NCBI GenBank assembly: GCA_029582265.1
Contig: CM055821.1
Coordinates: forward strand, 44,273,694 to 44,337,693
Direction of reading: 5' to 3'
Source: Zoroaster sp. YZ-2022
Taxonomy: Eukaryota > Echinodermata > Asteroidea > Forcipulatida > Zoroasteridae
DNA: 64,000 nucleotides
Shown here: positions 38,853 through 49,869 of the stretch, one piece after another
How positions within the stretch are numbered: the stretch's first letter is position 1
Layout: each line of letters opens with the position of its first letter
Notes under the pieces: model-generated
Seen by the model: the letters and a program-made list of their open reading frames with translations, nothing else
Told to the model about the DNA's origin: nothing
The model's database searches: none
Made by a program: the position numbers and the translations under genes

Positions 38853-39190
38853 AACACTTCTAGTGCGACGTGACAACACTTCTAGAGCGATGCAACTACA
38901 CTTCTAGTGCGACGCGACAACACTTCTAGTGCGACGCGACACACTTCTAGTGCGACGCGACTACACTTCTATAGTGCGACGCGACACACTTCTAGTGCGA
39001 CGCGACTACACTTCTAGTGCGACGCGACACACTTCTAGTGCGACGCGACAACACTTCTAGTGCGACGCGACACACTTCTGGTGCGACGCGACAACACTTC
39101 TAGTGCGACGCGACAACACTTCTAATGCGACGCGACTACACTTCTAATGCGACGCGACAACACTTCTAGTGCGACGCGGGAATCCTAATG
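38853..39190. repeat. 20-21-bp satellite, right cap (inverted)
   Basis: About sixteen units of acacttctagtgcgacgcga, the reverse complement of the left cap, followed by (ACATGT)n-like acatgtacatgtacatgt at 39216-39241. Confidence 0.95.
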
Positions 39191-39569
39191 CGACGCTTAC
39201 ACACTCTTCTTGCAATGTACATGTACATGTACATGTACATGTGTCATTTTTAGAACACCATACTGTTGAGGGCACATGTTGTAAAATCACTGATGATCGA
39301 TCGGGCAGAAATAGCGTGATGCGTTTGGCGAATTTTACAGTTGTGTGTACGCGCAGAATGTCTCCAGCGATCATTGGCGATCAAGAGTCCCCTGAGACCG
39401 CCTTTACCAAATCGCTCGTCCTCACCGCCTGTATACAAGCGGTAGGCACTGGTGGCTACACAAAATAGGGCAAACGTTAATACCCCTAAATTAAGTACAA
39501 CGCTGTAGAATGCCAATCGATCCAGCAGTTTTGGCTGCAATTGCACAACATATAAATAAATGAAAATGC

Positions 39570-40497
39570 CGACTAAGCTTGGGCGATAACACGATAATAT
39601 CGAATATCGTGATACCTTTTTTATTCGATTACGATATCGAGAACCTTTTTAAGTTATCGAGGCAAATTGCGATTAAAAATATATCGCGATTAAAAAAAAT
39701 CGCCATTGTGAGTCATGTCAGAAATTTCATGGTAACAAAATTAGAACAGTCTTTTCAGCTTTTTGAAGTGAGAAACAAAAGCAAACTACTTTTACATACA
39801 CACTATGCAAACGAATTTGTGATTTATTGTGATGCTTGTAGAGGGGTACATACCTGTGGTTATCGGCTCTAAAGCAATCATGCATGAATGAACAAATAAT
39901 TGGGATATTATCGATAATCGCGATATATGTTTGCCGATATATCGTGGATGAAAAAAAATCTGGAACCTTTATATATTAGAAGAATCACGCTTTGTACTAC
40001 TTTTGCATTAAAATCATACAACTCAAATAAATTTAATGAATGGTTTGTCAAATCCAAAAGCTCTCATTCTATGAATCTCAGAATTAAAAGAACTCTTCAT
40101 GAAGTACGGTACCATGTAAAACTGCTCTTCTCAGTAACAGTCCAGTCCCCTATTTCAACAGACTTGTCAATAATTTTCTCAGCTCACTCTCACCATCCTT
40201 GTATTTTTTTGTAATAAATTTGTAATAGAATTTTTAATGTGGTTTCTCATGTCCCCTTGATGAGTGTGCTTTTTGCTGTGCAATATTTTATGTTCCTTGT
40301 ATGTACCTGACTGATTTCTTTTTTAGATTCATTTTTCATCTGGTTCATACTGTTTACTTAATTTTAATTTGTATGCATTCTTTGTATTTTTAATGTAAAC
40401 TGTTTTGTAATTCAGCCGGCAGGCTGCAATGAGCAGATTTTTTAATAAACCATAATAATAATAATAATAATAATAATAAATCTATATCGCCCAATCT
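39570..40497. mobile_element. hAT-like element with nested LINE end
   Basis: Inverted ends TAAGCTTGGGCGATA and TATCGCCCAATCTTA; flanks atgccgac / atgtcggc agree at 6 of 8 bases. The left part is full of cgatat words. Everything from about 39948 to 40480 is LINE-derived. Confidence 0.65.
39948..40482 (+). pseudogene. 5'-truncated LINE 3' end (CR1/Jockey-like)
   Basis: Frame 39957-40214 ends with CTTFALKSYNSNKFNEWF and HSMNLR, like the C-terminus of LINE reverse transcriptases. Then a 3' UTR ending cagccggcaggctgcaatga and an (ATA)n tail at 40452-40480. Confidence 0.6.
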
Positions 40498-41965
40498 TAA
40501 TGTCGGCGCGCCAGTCTGAGGCGACACGCGCAGGGACTAGGAGGCTTTTTTTTGTTGGCCTAAATACAATAAATAAAATATTTTGCAATAAGTATGGCAC
40601 CAAATTTATTTAGACAGTATATGTTTGCCCTATACCATGGAAGATTTTGGCATTTTGCCATAATACACAGTGGTGTTGTCAATTGGAGGCTGGAAGGGAT
40701 TAAGTTTGAAGAGGCCCTCATAATACACTGATCATCAAAAACTAACTAGAAATGAGTCAAATTGGTGTGCACCTGCCGTAGCATGCCAGTGTCCCAACCT
40801 TAACCACACAAAACATCTAATTAAATATTATTGCAATACAGCTACGCGAGATTGCCCAAAAGCAACAAACTAATTAGGCCTAGTTTATCAAAGAAACACT
40901 TATCTCCCTCAGAACTGTAATTATTTGGTACATTTTTTAGAATATTTTTTCTGGCATTTTCTAGAATTACAAAAAGCGAGGTTTAATGAATAATTTCCCA
41001 TATGTCATAATTTTTTATTATTAATGATTGTAAAATTTAAAGAACAAAACCCAGGAAATATTAAACTTATTTGATTTGCCAGGATTCGTGGTGTGGATGG
41101 GGAGGTAGAAGGCCTGGAAAGCAGTCATGGTTCGTGCTCCCTACCATTCCCACCACACCCCAACCTCAATATTATTAATACTATAAAATGCTGCCACTGC
41201 TAGCTGATGCAGATTGCATTTGTTGTTTTTAATGCTGGATGGAGCATGGCGTTTATATAATTTGTGTGTGTGTGTTCGTGTCCCCTGTATTTGGACATTT
41301 AGACTAATACTATACCACAAGCGTCGCACTTGAGTGTTAAATGTACAAGCCTCGCATAAGAAGCGTACAAGCGTAACACTAGAAGTTGAACAACCGTCGC
41401 ACCAGAAGTCTTCACGCGCTGCAAAGCTATGTATTTTATGTGCAAAGCCATCTACTCGTAAAACCAAAATTAATTGAATTAAATTGTTTTATTTAAAATA
41501 AAAAAAGGAACATATACCCCATAACCCTGGGGAAGGTTATAAAAACAACAAAAACTAATTTTGGCGGGTGTGTTTCCAAAGACAAAATACAAAAGTAATA
41601 TTACATTTATACAACATTGTGCCTCTCTTGCAGTTCAGTAAACTACGGAATATGTTTGGAACAATTAAGTAGGGCCTAATAATACATTTAACCTGAGATG
41701 ACATAAGAATTAGAAATTGCTCCTCCTTAGTCATGGAATTGAAGGCTGTGTGCATTTTACATATATCATGTAACATATTCTTCCTTTGCTCAGTATACAA
41801 TGGACAGTCAAATTTTGTGGTGTTTTAACCCATATCCGCCTAACCATGTAAACACACAAAAGACTGTATGTGCCTAAGCCCCCGCACAGAGATACATTGT
41901 TTTTGCACACAATCAGAAAGATTCCTTATTTAGAGAATATTACAATCACTGACACAGACACATTA
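40498..41965. other. AT-rich intergenic; diverged satellite relics
   Basis: No conserved frame. At 41320-41415 there are four or five diverged relatives of the foldback satellite (gcgtcgcacttgagtgtt, cgtcgcaccagaagtct), with no second arm seen. Confidence 0.5.
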
Positions 41966-41967
41966 TA

Positions 41968-43732
41968 CAGTGCGTATCAAAAAAAAGGTAATCCGAATTC
42001 AGGGGGTTAATATGCCAAGGTTATTTAGTTTGACAATTTACATGTAGTGTACCAAAGAAGAGGAACTCCTCAGCTTTCTATTGATACCTTTATTGACCCA
42101 TTGCTGTCACACATGACCGAGTACATTGTTATTGAAAATGACAAATTCAAATCGCATTTTTGCAAGTTTGGGTAATCCGTGCAAGGCAGGATAATTAGTG
42201 AAAGTCAGTATGATAAACCAGATTTTCTTTAGGAATGACTGGACATTATTCAAGAAGAATCTCTTCTAACATTGCCCTTTATGCACCCACACCTTCAACA
42301 TGTCCACCTCCCTTTCGACACAAAGCTGACAGCGACGGAGCATGTCCTGCACTGCTCGTCTCACCATAGCCGGATTATTGCGTAAAGCATCCACTTCATT
42401 TCGAATACGGCCCTGCAATTCATCAAGATCACGGGGAGGAGTTGCAAACACCTTGTTCTTCAAATGTCCCCAAAGGAAATAGTCACATGGTGTGAGGTCA
42501 GGTGATCTTGGTGGCCATTCCACCTCATGGTTGACGGCGATGACTCGTTCGCCAAAGAGTTCCCTCAGACGATCTCGGACAGCGATAAGGCGATGTGCTG
42601 GGGCGCCATCTTGGGCCCACCAGAGTTGTCTGAAGACCCCACGAACCTGTCGCTCAAAGTGTTCCTGCAGCTGCGGTAAAACGTTATCATTGAGCATCTG
42701 CAGATACATGTTACCATTGACATTCCTTTGAAAGAAAACGCTCCGATCAGCTAACCACTTCCACAAAGTCCTAACCAAACAGTCCACTTTTGTCGACTCA
42801 TGTTAACCTCAAAATTGAATTCTGGGGGGTGTCTTGCTGGTGCATATTCAAGAACATTATGCGTATTGACCTTGCCGTTCATGGAGAAAGCAGCTTCGTC
42901 GCCGATTACGAGATTCCGCAGAAAATTGACATCTCTCGGTACGGGCTATCAACCATCTGGCAAACGCCAGCCTTCTAGCAAAATCTCCTGGCGTAAGTTG
43001 ATGTCGGATGTGAATCCGATATGGATGCTGGTGGAGGTCCAATCTCGTAATTCTGTTGAATGTCGCCGAAGGCAATCTCAGCCCATTTCGCCTTGCGCTG
43101 GTGTCCCTAGGATGCTCCAAAAGTTGCTGCCTTACTGCTGCAATGTTCCCTTCTGATCGCCCGGTGCGCCTCCTGCCAGAATTCCCTTGTTGCGGTTGAG
43201 GCTAGTGCCATACTCTTGATATTTTCTAACATTCGCCCAGATGGTTTTGGCTGCTGGGGCTCCCGTTCTGGGAAACGTTCCTGAAAGCATCGCGAGTTTG
43301 CTGCAAACTGTGAGTTTGGTGAAATGTTGTAATCACGAAAACTCGCTGTTCAGTCGTTAGTTGTACCATCTTTCCAACTACCTGTCCCTAAACCCAGGCC
43401 CTTCTTAAATACCCAACTTGAAGAAAAGGATGTCGTAACAGACGATTACCGCACCAGCTTAAAAATCTTACATAATCATCTAGGCAGTCAAGTGATGCGT
43501 CCATTTCGGACTGCCTTGAACTGATTACCCAAACTTGCAAAAATGCGATTTGAATTTGCCATTTTCAATAACAATGTACTCGGCCATGTGTGACAGCAAT
43601 GGATCGATACAGGTATCAATGGAAAGCTGAGGAGTTCCTCTTCTTTGGTACACTACATGTAAATTGTCAAACTAAATAACCTTGGCATATTAACGCCCTG
43701 AATTCGGATTACCTTTTTTTTGATACGCACTG
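41968..43732 (-). mobile_element. Tc1/mariner-like transposon, DD41D-type
   Basis: TA at 41966-41967 and 43733-43734. Terminal inverted repeats of about 210 bp (start CAGTGCGTATCAAAAAAAAG), more than 90% identical by eye. 1765 bp in total, one transposase relic on the minus strand. Confidence 0.9.
42266..43369 (-). pseudogene. mariner-like transposase, frameshifted
   Basis: Starts MVQLTTEQRVFVITTFHQTH at 43369 and ends at 42266, about 367 codons. Similarity jumps between frames at least three times, so it is not functional. Catalytic landmarks: VIGDEAAF (first Asp), AQDGAPAHR (second), SPDLTPCDYFLWG (third). I count 41 residues between the second and third Asp, which suggests a DD41D group member rather than DD34D mariner. 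Confidence 0.85.
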
Positions 43733-44074
43733 TATACTGATGGAAAGAGGAGAACATGCACTTTATTATGATGTCAGACTTGTCTAATTTCATATCTATA
43801 ATCATGAAATACAGTCATCGGAAAAACGTAGTAAATTGGAATTGGACAAAAACACGGTACGGAAAATCACGTAGGTCGGCGTTTGTAGCGTTTTACATAT
43901 CTACGGGTTATCACGTAGATCGGCGGATATGGGTACCATTATATCTATTTATGTTCATGTACAGAACATGTAGACAGTCACAATTCGGACGACGCGCCTT
44001 CGGATCCTTCTGCACAACTTGCTTAAATTCAAGGCGTAGCTCATTATGCCAAATTTAAAAACGAAAGGAGTATT

Positions 44075-44195
44075 GGTAAAACTTGTAGCTTTGCATGGTG
44101 AGAATGAAAAGTAAGACCAATTGCGGTGACACCATGTGGAATCTCAATTGAGTAGTAATTAGTTCTGAAAAGAACTGGGGTACAACTCATTGTTT
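44075..44195. repeat. half copy of the palindromic family
   Basis: About 117 bases almost identical to the left arm at 15788-15905 (ttggtaaaacttgtagcttt to aactggggtacaactc). The right arm is absent. Confidence 0.85.
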
Positions 44196-44204
44196 ATTGG
44201 TTTA

Positions 44205-44330
44205 GATCAGCAACTGCCCGGGCGGATTAGTAATTCGCCCGGGCTGACTACACACCGGCATGGACCGAATTACTAATCCGCCCGGGCGAAATAGTAATCC
44301 GCCCGGGCGAAATAGTAATCCGGGAATATT
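44205..44330. repeat. CCCGGGC-centred repeats in both orientations
   Basis: Five gcccgggc-type cores, linked as taatccgcccgggcgaaata repeated at a 21-bp period and preceded by one inverted copy (cgggcggattagtaattcgc). GC-rich island in AT-rich DNA. Confidence 0.85.
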
Positions 44331-44429
44331 ATGCCAAGGACCAGTTGTTAAGCCAAGGACAGACAGAAATTGTTTGCGATTGATCGAGCATGGCCAACAA
44401 TCACCAAAAAATAGTTAGCCCCCAAAAAT

Positions 44430-44900
44430 ATCTCTGGTCTCAGCGTGCGTCGCCTCAGACCCACGCGTCGGCATTAAAACAAAGGAATCTGGTGTAGGCT
44501 ATATTACATTTTTATTTTATTTTAAAGGGCCCACAAAAACGCACCAGTTTAAATCAGTTCGCACACTTTTGTATTTGTTAGATAGTGAAAATAATCTAAA
44601 TGTTTACGTATTACTATTAGGCAAAAAAAGTCTACGGTTTCTGGTCTCCTCGCACGTCACCTCAGACCAGCGCGTCGGCATTTTTAATTTGTTTTTTAAA
44701 TTTGTTTTTTTTTGGTTGCTATGAAACGATGTCCAATTGCAGCTAAAATTGCTGTATCGATTGGAATTCCGCCGTGCTGTGTTTTAAACGACTTTTTCAC
44801 ATAGAGGTATGAACGATTTGTGAGGCCTCTCTTAGCCACCATACTTTGTATATGGGGAAATGTGGTCCCGATCCCCGTATCACGTATTTCCCTGTTATAT
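44430..44900. repeat. dispersed repeat (cgcgtcggcatt family)
   Basis: The motif tcgcctcagacc..cgcgtcggcatt occurs twice (44445-44475, 44648-44682), followed by gaaacgatgtccaattgcag and a tactttgtatatg block. Related sequence at 48264-48410, 54305-54660, 59110-59470 and, inverted, 40500-40540. Confidence 0.6.
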
Positions 44901-45950
44901 ATCGTCATAAAAAAGGTTATTCGCTGGGAGAATGGATCGCAGAGTTGTTTCTGCGCTTTGCTGAATTTCTCAATAGGCCTAAATATTTTGGTGTACATTT
45001 TCCAAACAGAAGAAATAGGAACCGACAACATTTCATTAGAAGGCACATGAAATGGGACCGGGCCTAAAATGTGTCATACACCTAAGTCATAAATTTTTAA
45101 TGAGGGAACATTTAGTGAACATTTACATTTCTGAACATTTTCATAATCACTTACAGAGGGTTGGGGGGGGGGGGGGGGTGAAGGTTTCAATTCAGAGAAG
45201 GGGGAAGCTACAACACAAACATATTTGTAAATTTATCTTGACATTTCCGTTCAGACGTCTCCAATTCTTCGCAATGTCCATCAACAAGGCCCAGCAATGA
45301 CAAACCGTTACCCTTGAAGTTACAGGACTTCATATTTTCAAACCCGACTTCTCCCATGGACAATTTTATTTTGCGTGCTCAAGAGTCACATCCAAAACTC
45401 CCTATAATGTTTCCACACAGAGAATGCCACTTCCTGAAACATAGTTTACCCAAAAGTGCTCAGTCTCCCCAAATCTTACATCACTCCTACATATTTATTT
45501 AACCTAATCCTACCTTGACATGCTATCAAAATCCGATTACGATCAGGTAACATACAGCAGAACGTACCAAGGGATCCGTTTTACGTGAAGGTTCCGTATA
45601 ATAATTGTTCATGACTACATCTTCTTCTATATTGTCTTTCAATGATATGCAAACCCGTCGTAGGCACCAGACTATCCCGGTCAACCTTTTACCATTTCCA
45701 TGGTGATTATTTTGTCGACTAAAGTTAAGAAAGAACAAATTTCATCAAATGGCCTTCGCACACACCGGTATCATTTCCCCCATAATTATTAGGAGAGTTA
45801 AAAATAAAACATGTGATGTAGTGGAGTGGTCAAATAGTGAGTATATTAACAACACATTAACAACAATTAATTTTGTTCATAATTTGATTTACCTTCAATT
45901 TTGGAGCTGAGACGGTATTGCACCTTGCTTAGTTACCGCTGTGCGTGAAT
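44900..45950. other. intergenic, nothing recognised
   Basis: A poly-G run near 45164-45178 and otherwise unremarkable AT-rich sequence. Open frames here are short, with no recognisable motifs. Confidence 0.4.
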
Positions 45951-46225
45951 AATGGGCGTGGCCAACTCCTCAGGGAAAGATTCCAACCATAACGAGCCTT
46001 CAACACAATCTATGCAGAACTGAGCGGGTGAAGTTGTGCATATAACAGTGTGGTGCCTTGGTGTGAAGAAATTGCTCTAAATTACAGCATCGACAGGTTG
46101 TGCTAAACGTTTTCAGTTTGTGTCATATACACTGCAAGTAAATTTGGCATTTAGAGCCAAGATATCAGCATATTTATTCTAGCCTATATCAGCGGTATTT
46201 AACTTTTCGTACATTTTCGTTCAAG
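45950..46225 (+). promoter_or_regulatory. 5' flank of the lectin gene
   Basis: gggcgtggcc (GC/CACCC-like) at 45953, gggaaagattcc (weak Rel/kappaB resemblance) at 45974, and gcatataacag (weak TATA-like) near 46038 lie within 300 bp of the ATG. Each is a short match that could be chance. Confidence 0.3.
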
Positions 46226-46996
46226 ATGTTGTTGTTCTTGCTTGAAGTGATGAGCGTTCTGGGCATCGTTTTAGCGATTATAGTATCTGGCTCAGAGGCT
46301 TGCTCCTCCGCTGTGGAATGTTGCCCTCCGAGTTGGCAGCGTTGGGGTGACTCGTGTTATCAACTCAATCCAGTAGGTGCTCATTGGGAGGATTCTCGGT
46401 CTCCTTGCCGGGAAATAGGAGGCGAGATACTCGTCCCACGCTCGCTCCAAGAAAATCAGTTTATTTTGAGCTTGAGACCAAAAAAGGCAAACAGAGAGTT
46501 TTTGTGGGTGGCTTGCAATGACATCGAAGTAGAAGGAGAATGGAAGTGTGAGGGACAAGAAAAAGGCGAGTCCTTCTTGAACTGGTATCCAGGGGAACCA
46601 AATAGCATTGGAAATGAGGACTGTGCTGCCATGCGGTATGAATCAGACGGGGGCAATGTGATTTATGATGGAGAGTGGATTGACTTACCGTGTGACGGAC
46701 TTCATCAAGCTGTCTGTGTTCTACGCCTAAAACTACCCCATCACTACTGCTTCACTTTCAGTGATGACCGCCAACTTCTCAACTCGTGTCTTGTCGATCA
46801 CGTCATCCGAGAGTTTGTTACCAAGAGTATCATCGACTGCGGCTCGGCCTGCACCGTGGAGCCTAGATGTCGCTCCTTCAACATGAAACAGACCAATGAA
46901 GAAAAACAACTGTGTCAGCTGAACAACGCTACCAGCTCCGATGATCCCGCCAATTTCAAGAAAACTGATTCATTCTGTATCTACTCAGATTTGTAA
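46226..46996 (+). CDS. secreted C-type lectin with PAN/apple domain
   Basis: 256 residues in one open frame. Residues 1-25 are a signal peptide (hydrophobic run VLGIVLAIIVSG, cleavage near SEA-CS). Residues 33-164 form a C-type lectin domain: CPPSWQRWGDSCYQL opening, EPN at 124-126 (mannose-type calcium/sugar motif), ED at 131-132 and WIDLPC at 151-156. The usual Trp-Asn-Asp is Trp-Ile-Asp here, so one calcium ligand is missing. Residues 172-253 resemble a PAN/apple module (CFTF, CGSACTVEPRCRSFNM, CQLN). The pair suggests extracellular glycan or glycoprotein binding, perhaps innate immunity. The start is the first in-frame Met of a good signal peptide; a second ATG eight codons on would also work. 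No splice sites are needed, so it is intronless in the coding part or a recent single-exon copy. Confidence 0.85.
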   Translation: MLLFLLEVMSVLGIVLAIIVSGSEACSSAVECCPPSWQRWGDSCYQLNPVGAHWEDSRSPCREIGGEILVPRSLQENQFILSLRPKKANREFLWVACNDIEVEGEWKCEGQEKGESFLNWYPGEPNSIGNEDCAAMRYESDGGNVIYDGEWIDLPCDGLHQAVCVLRLKLPHHYCFTFSDDRQLLNSCLVDHVIREFVTKSIIDCGSACTVEPRCRSFNMKQTNEEKQLCQLNNATSSDDPANFKKTDSFCIYSDL

Positions 46997-47440
46997 ATCG
47001 ACTAGTTATAAACTATAGGACACCAACCCAGGACTGAACCATAAACACTGGTTTCTCATGTATACAGTATAACAGGGAACATTGACATTGAAACGTCGAG
47101 TTACTTGTAACTATTAGTACGCGATTAGTCTCCGGAAGAAATGGAATGAACTGACCTGCAAAAATAAGGTAATTCATGTTTGAACCTGAATAATAACACA
47201 TTACAGAATTGTCTTCATCACTTGATTTATGAAGGGTCTAGAAAGTTAGTTTGAAAATTGTTATAAATTTGAATTGAGAAATGAAATGAAAAAAATTCAT
47301 AAACACGACCTATTGATAAACAAGGGCTGCTGAACTGATTGTCTTTTTAAAAGAAATAATTGATTTATTAGTTTCTGCATCTAATATAATAGTTCTGTCA
47401 TTAGGCCAAACAAATTATCCGGCTTTTATTTATTATTTAT
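46997..47440. other. 3' flank of the lectin gene
   Basis: A fragment gaaacgtcgagtt at 47090 recalls the palindrome family. No consensus polyadenylation signal close to the stop that I trust. Otherwise AT-rich. Confidence 0.4.
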
Positions 47441-47445
47441 TTATT

Positions 47446-47545
<100 letters not shown>

Positions 47546-47565
47546 AATATATATAATATATATCC

Positions 47566-47918
47566 GGCATCAACCAATTTTTCTTTGCTCGCGAACCGTT
47601 TATATAAAATTTCAGGTCAGTTTCTCCATATAAATCTACTTTGTGTACAACCACATAAAAGGCTTGTGTCCCGTTTGTGTGATCCCCGCTACTGCCGTTA
47701 CCCGGGTTGTTTGCATCTGACTGGGGCTTGATCCCTGGGCTACTCGGCAGATATGGTTTGGCCTCTGACCTGGCCCCATAGAGCAATAGATAATTGGCAT
47801 AAGTGGACCGCCCACCAACATAGGGGCTGGTTAGCTCAGTTGGTAGAGCGCTCGTCTGGTATTCGAAAGGTCGCGGGTTCGAGTCCGGCATCAGCCAATT
47901 TTTCTTTGCTCGCGAACC

Positions 47919-47925
<7 letters not shown>
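47566..47925 (+). repeat. tRNA-derived SINE, partly tandem
   Basis: tRNA-like head at 47825-47896: A box TAGCTCAGTTGGT, B box GGTTCGAGTCC, and a 7-bp acceptor-like pairing (ggctggt/atcagcc). The anticodon stem pairs at only 3 of 5 positions and the T stem has a mismatch. The segment cagccaatttttctttgctc gcgaaccg occurs at both 47574 and 47893, 319 bases apart. Confidence 0.7.
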
Positions 47926-47955
<30 letters not shown>

Positions 47956-47993
47956 TATATATATATATATATATGTATATGTATATCTATATC

Positions 47994-48034
<41 letters not shown>

Positions 48035-48132
48035 ATGTATATGTATATATGTATATGTATATGTATATATATGTAGGCCTATATGTATATATATGTATAT
48101 GTATATGTAGGCCTATATGTATATGTATATGT

Positions 48133-48219
<87 letters not shown>

Positions 48220-48223
48220 GGCC

Positions 48224-48264
<41 letters not shown>

Positions 48265-48266
48265 AC
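47922..48266. repeat. (TA)n and (TATATG)n array with AGGCCT interruptions
   Basis: Alternating AT grades into tatatg hexamers; taggcctatatg interrupts the array three times (about 48074, 48107, 48219). Confidence 0.95.
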
Positions 48267-49480
48267 TTTGTATGTGGGAAATTTGGTCCCCGCGTATACA
48301 CGTGTATAACATATTTCCCTGTTGGGACAAAAAAATTAATTAATTAATTAAATAAATAAATTTAAAAAAATATTTTGAAGCCGACCGATACGGTAACCAG
48401 AAACCAGAGACATTTTGTGTTGTCTTACGCAATGCTAGATTTTTTTCGTACAAAGTCTTAAATAACATTGGTAATATTGGCAAACTGGGAAAACTACGTA
48501 TTGGCAAACGTTTACGCTACTATTTCATTGAATCAAGATATATATTAAACAACCAACATGTGAAAGTTTCAGTGTATTACGTTGTGACTTGAATGAGAAA
48601 ATAATGAAATTGTATTCAGATTTGTTGTATTCATTCTAATACAGAATTTAGGAAAGAGTCTTCTTTCCTAAATTCAAAATGGACATTATTTCATTTTCTT
48701 AAAAGTAACAACACCTCAGACAAACTAATTTCGAGAGAAGATTGGCGCAATCAGCTTTACACCACAAAACATTATAGCGACAATGTTGACGCTAATTTGA
48801 CTCTCTGAAAAATGTTATAAACATTGTTCCAATACATTTATCTAATAACATTTTATGAATTACTCTAAATACTAATGTGAAGCGCTTAAATTATTACACC
48901 GTGATAGATTTCGCGCTATATAAAACTCCCAAAAACATTATTATAATTGATGAAGAAATATTCTATTAGCCTATCAGTTGAGTACAAATATCCCCAATAA
49001 ACTGCGCTGAGTGGGGGGGGGGGGGAGGCTTACAGGATAGAAAACATATCATTGAGTGTACATACAACGATGTCAGGTGATTTTTTGGAGGTTGTCCTTG
49101 TTTACTTAATTGGACTTTTTCGTCCAATTTTGGCTTCGGTTGGTAAAGATCAAATTCACGTGTCTCTTGATGGGGTCCGTGAGGGCGAAATTCAGGAAAT
49201 TTTCACGACTTTGTATAAATTAAGAGCCTTAATGAAGAGCCCACTGCAGAATTATGGGGTCCATTAGAAACTACCCAGACCATGACGAGAGACAGGGTGT
49301 GTGCTGAGCTTCTTGTCCAACCCTTGAAAACCAATAATGTTAACCGCCCTCTATTCATGATTGCTGGCTTGTAAAAAAACAATGAATTGATTAAATGAAT
49401 CGACGTAGGCCTACACAAAAATCCTATCACATCACCCTTTTAGTATAAGTGATGGGCGTAAAAAAAAGCCAAGCCCATAT
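48267..49480. other. intergenic; repeat fragments
   Basis: 48267-48410 belongs to the cgcgtcggcatt-linked dispersed repeat; 48463-48605 is a diverged family B fragment; a poly-G run lies at 49013-49026. No recognised gene. Confidence 0.5.
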
Positions 49481-49483
49481 TAA

Positions 49484-49619
49484 AGGGACAATATCGTCAT
49501 GATCAGAGCAGACTTTCGACAGGCCATGAAATCGGTGTCCTAGATTTAGATGAATTCAATTACTGGTACTAAGACTAAGACACCGATTCCATGCCCTGTC
49601 GAAGGTGACAATATTGTCC
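49484..49619. mobile_element. 136-bp palindromic TTAA element
   Basis: TTAA at 49480-49483 and 49620-49623. Ends AGGGACAATATCGTC and GACAATATTGTCCCT; inner arms gacaggccatgaaatcggtg / caccgattccatgccctgtc. Confidence 0.82.
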
Positions 49620-49869
49620 CTTTAATGGACTTCAGAGAATATCATCATAACAGAAATCCGTTCAGTTGTGAAATCGTATAGTTCCTTTAAACTGAATATT
49701 GTAGTTGTACTGATGAATGTTTTGTTGAAAGTCAATTGTTGCAAAAGTAATGTGCTTAATTTGAAAATAAATAAATACAAATATTTGTAGACAAAAGATG
49801 CGGATCGGGGGGTGGACGTGTTTACCCGGACCCTTTTGATGAACATCCATGTATGCACATTTACATTTT

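Larger units (their letters stand above)
34894..39265. mobile_element. 4.4-kb giant foldback element
   Basis: Left arm 34894-36719 and right arm 37342-39265 are inverted copies, with many short indels, around a 622-bp unpaired spacer. Outermost are ttagaacaccata and aagaagagtgt motifs, then satellite, then unique arm sequence, ending inward at cagttaaatcaaatt. No frame resembling a transposase in arms or spacer. Layout resembles foldback (FB-like) elements. Confidence 0.88.

Noticed and set aside
39169..39546. Overlapping frames at the right edge of the foldback
   Set aside because: Short, on both strands, run into satellite; no motif or splice support.
42857..43120. Separate small gene overlapping the transposon
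   Set aside because: Its sequence (HPRDTSARRNGLRLPSATF) is the mid-part of the same frameshifted transposase.
47825..47897. Functional tRNA gene
   Set aside because: Acceptor and D arms look right, but the anticodon stem pairs at 3 of 5 positions and the T stem has a mismatch; it continues into a repeated SINE body.
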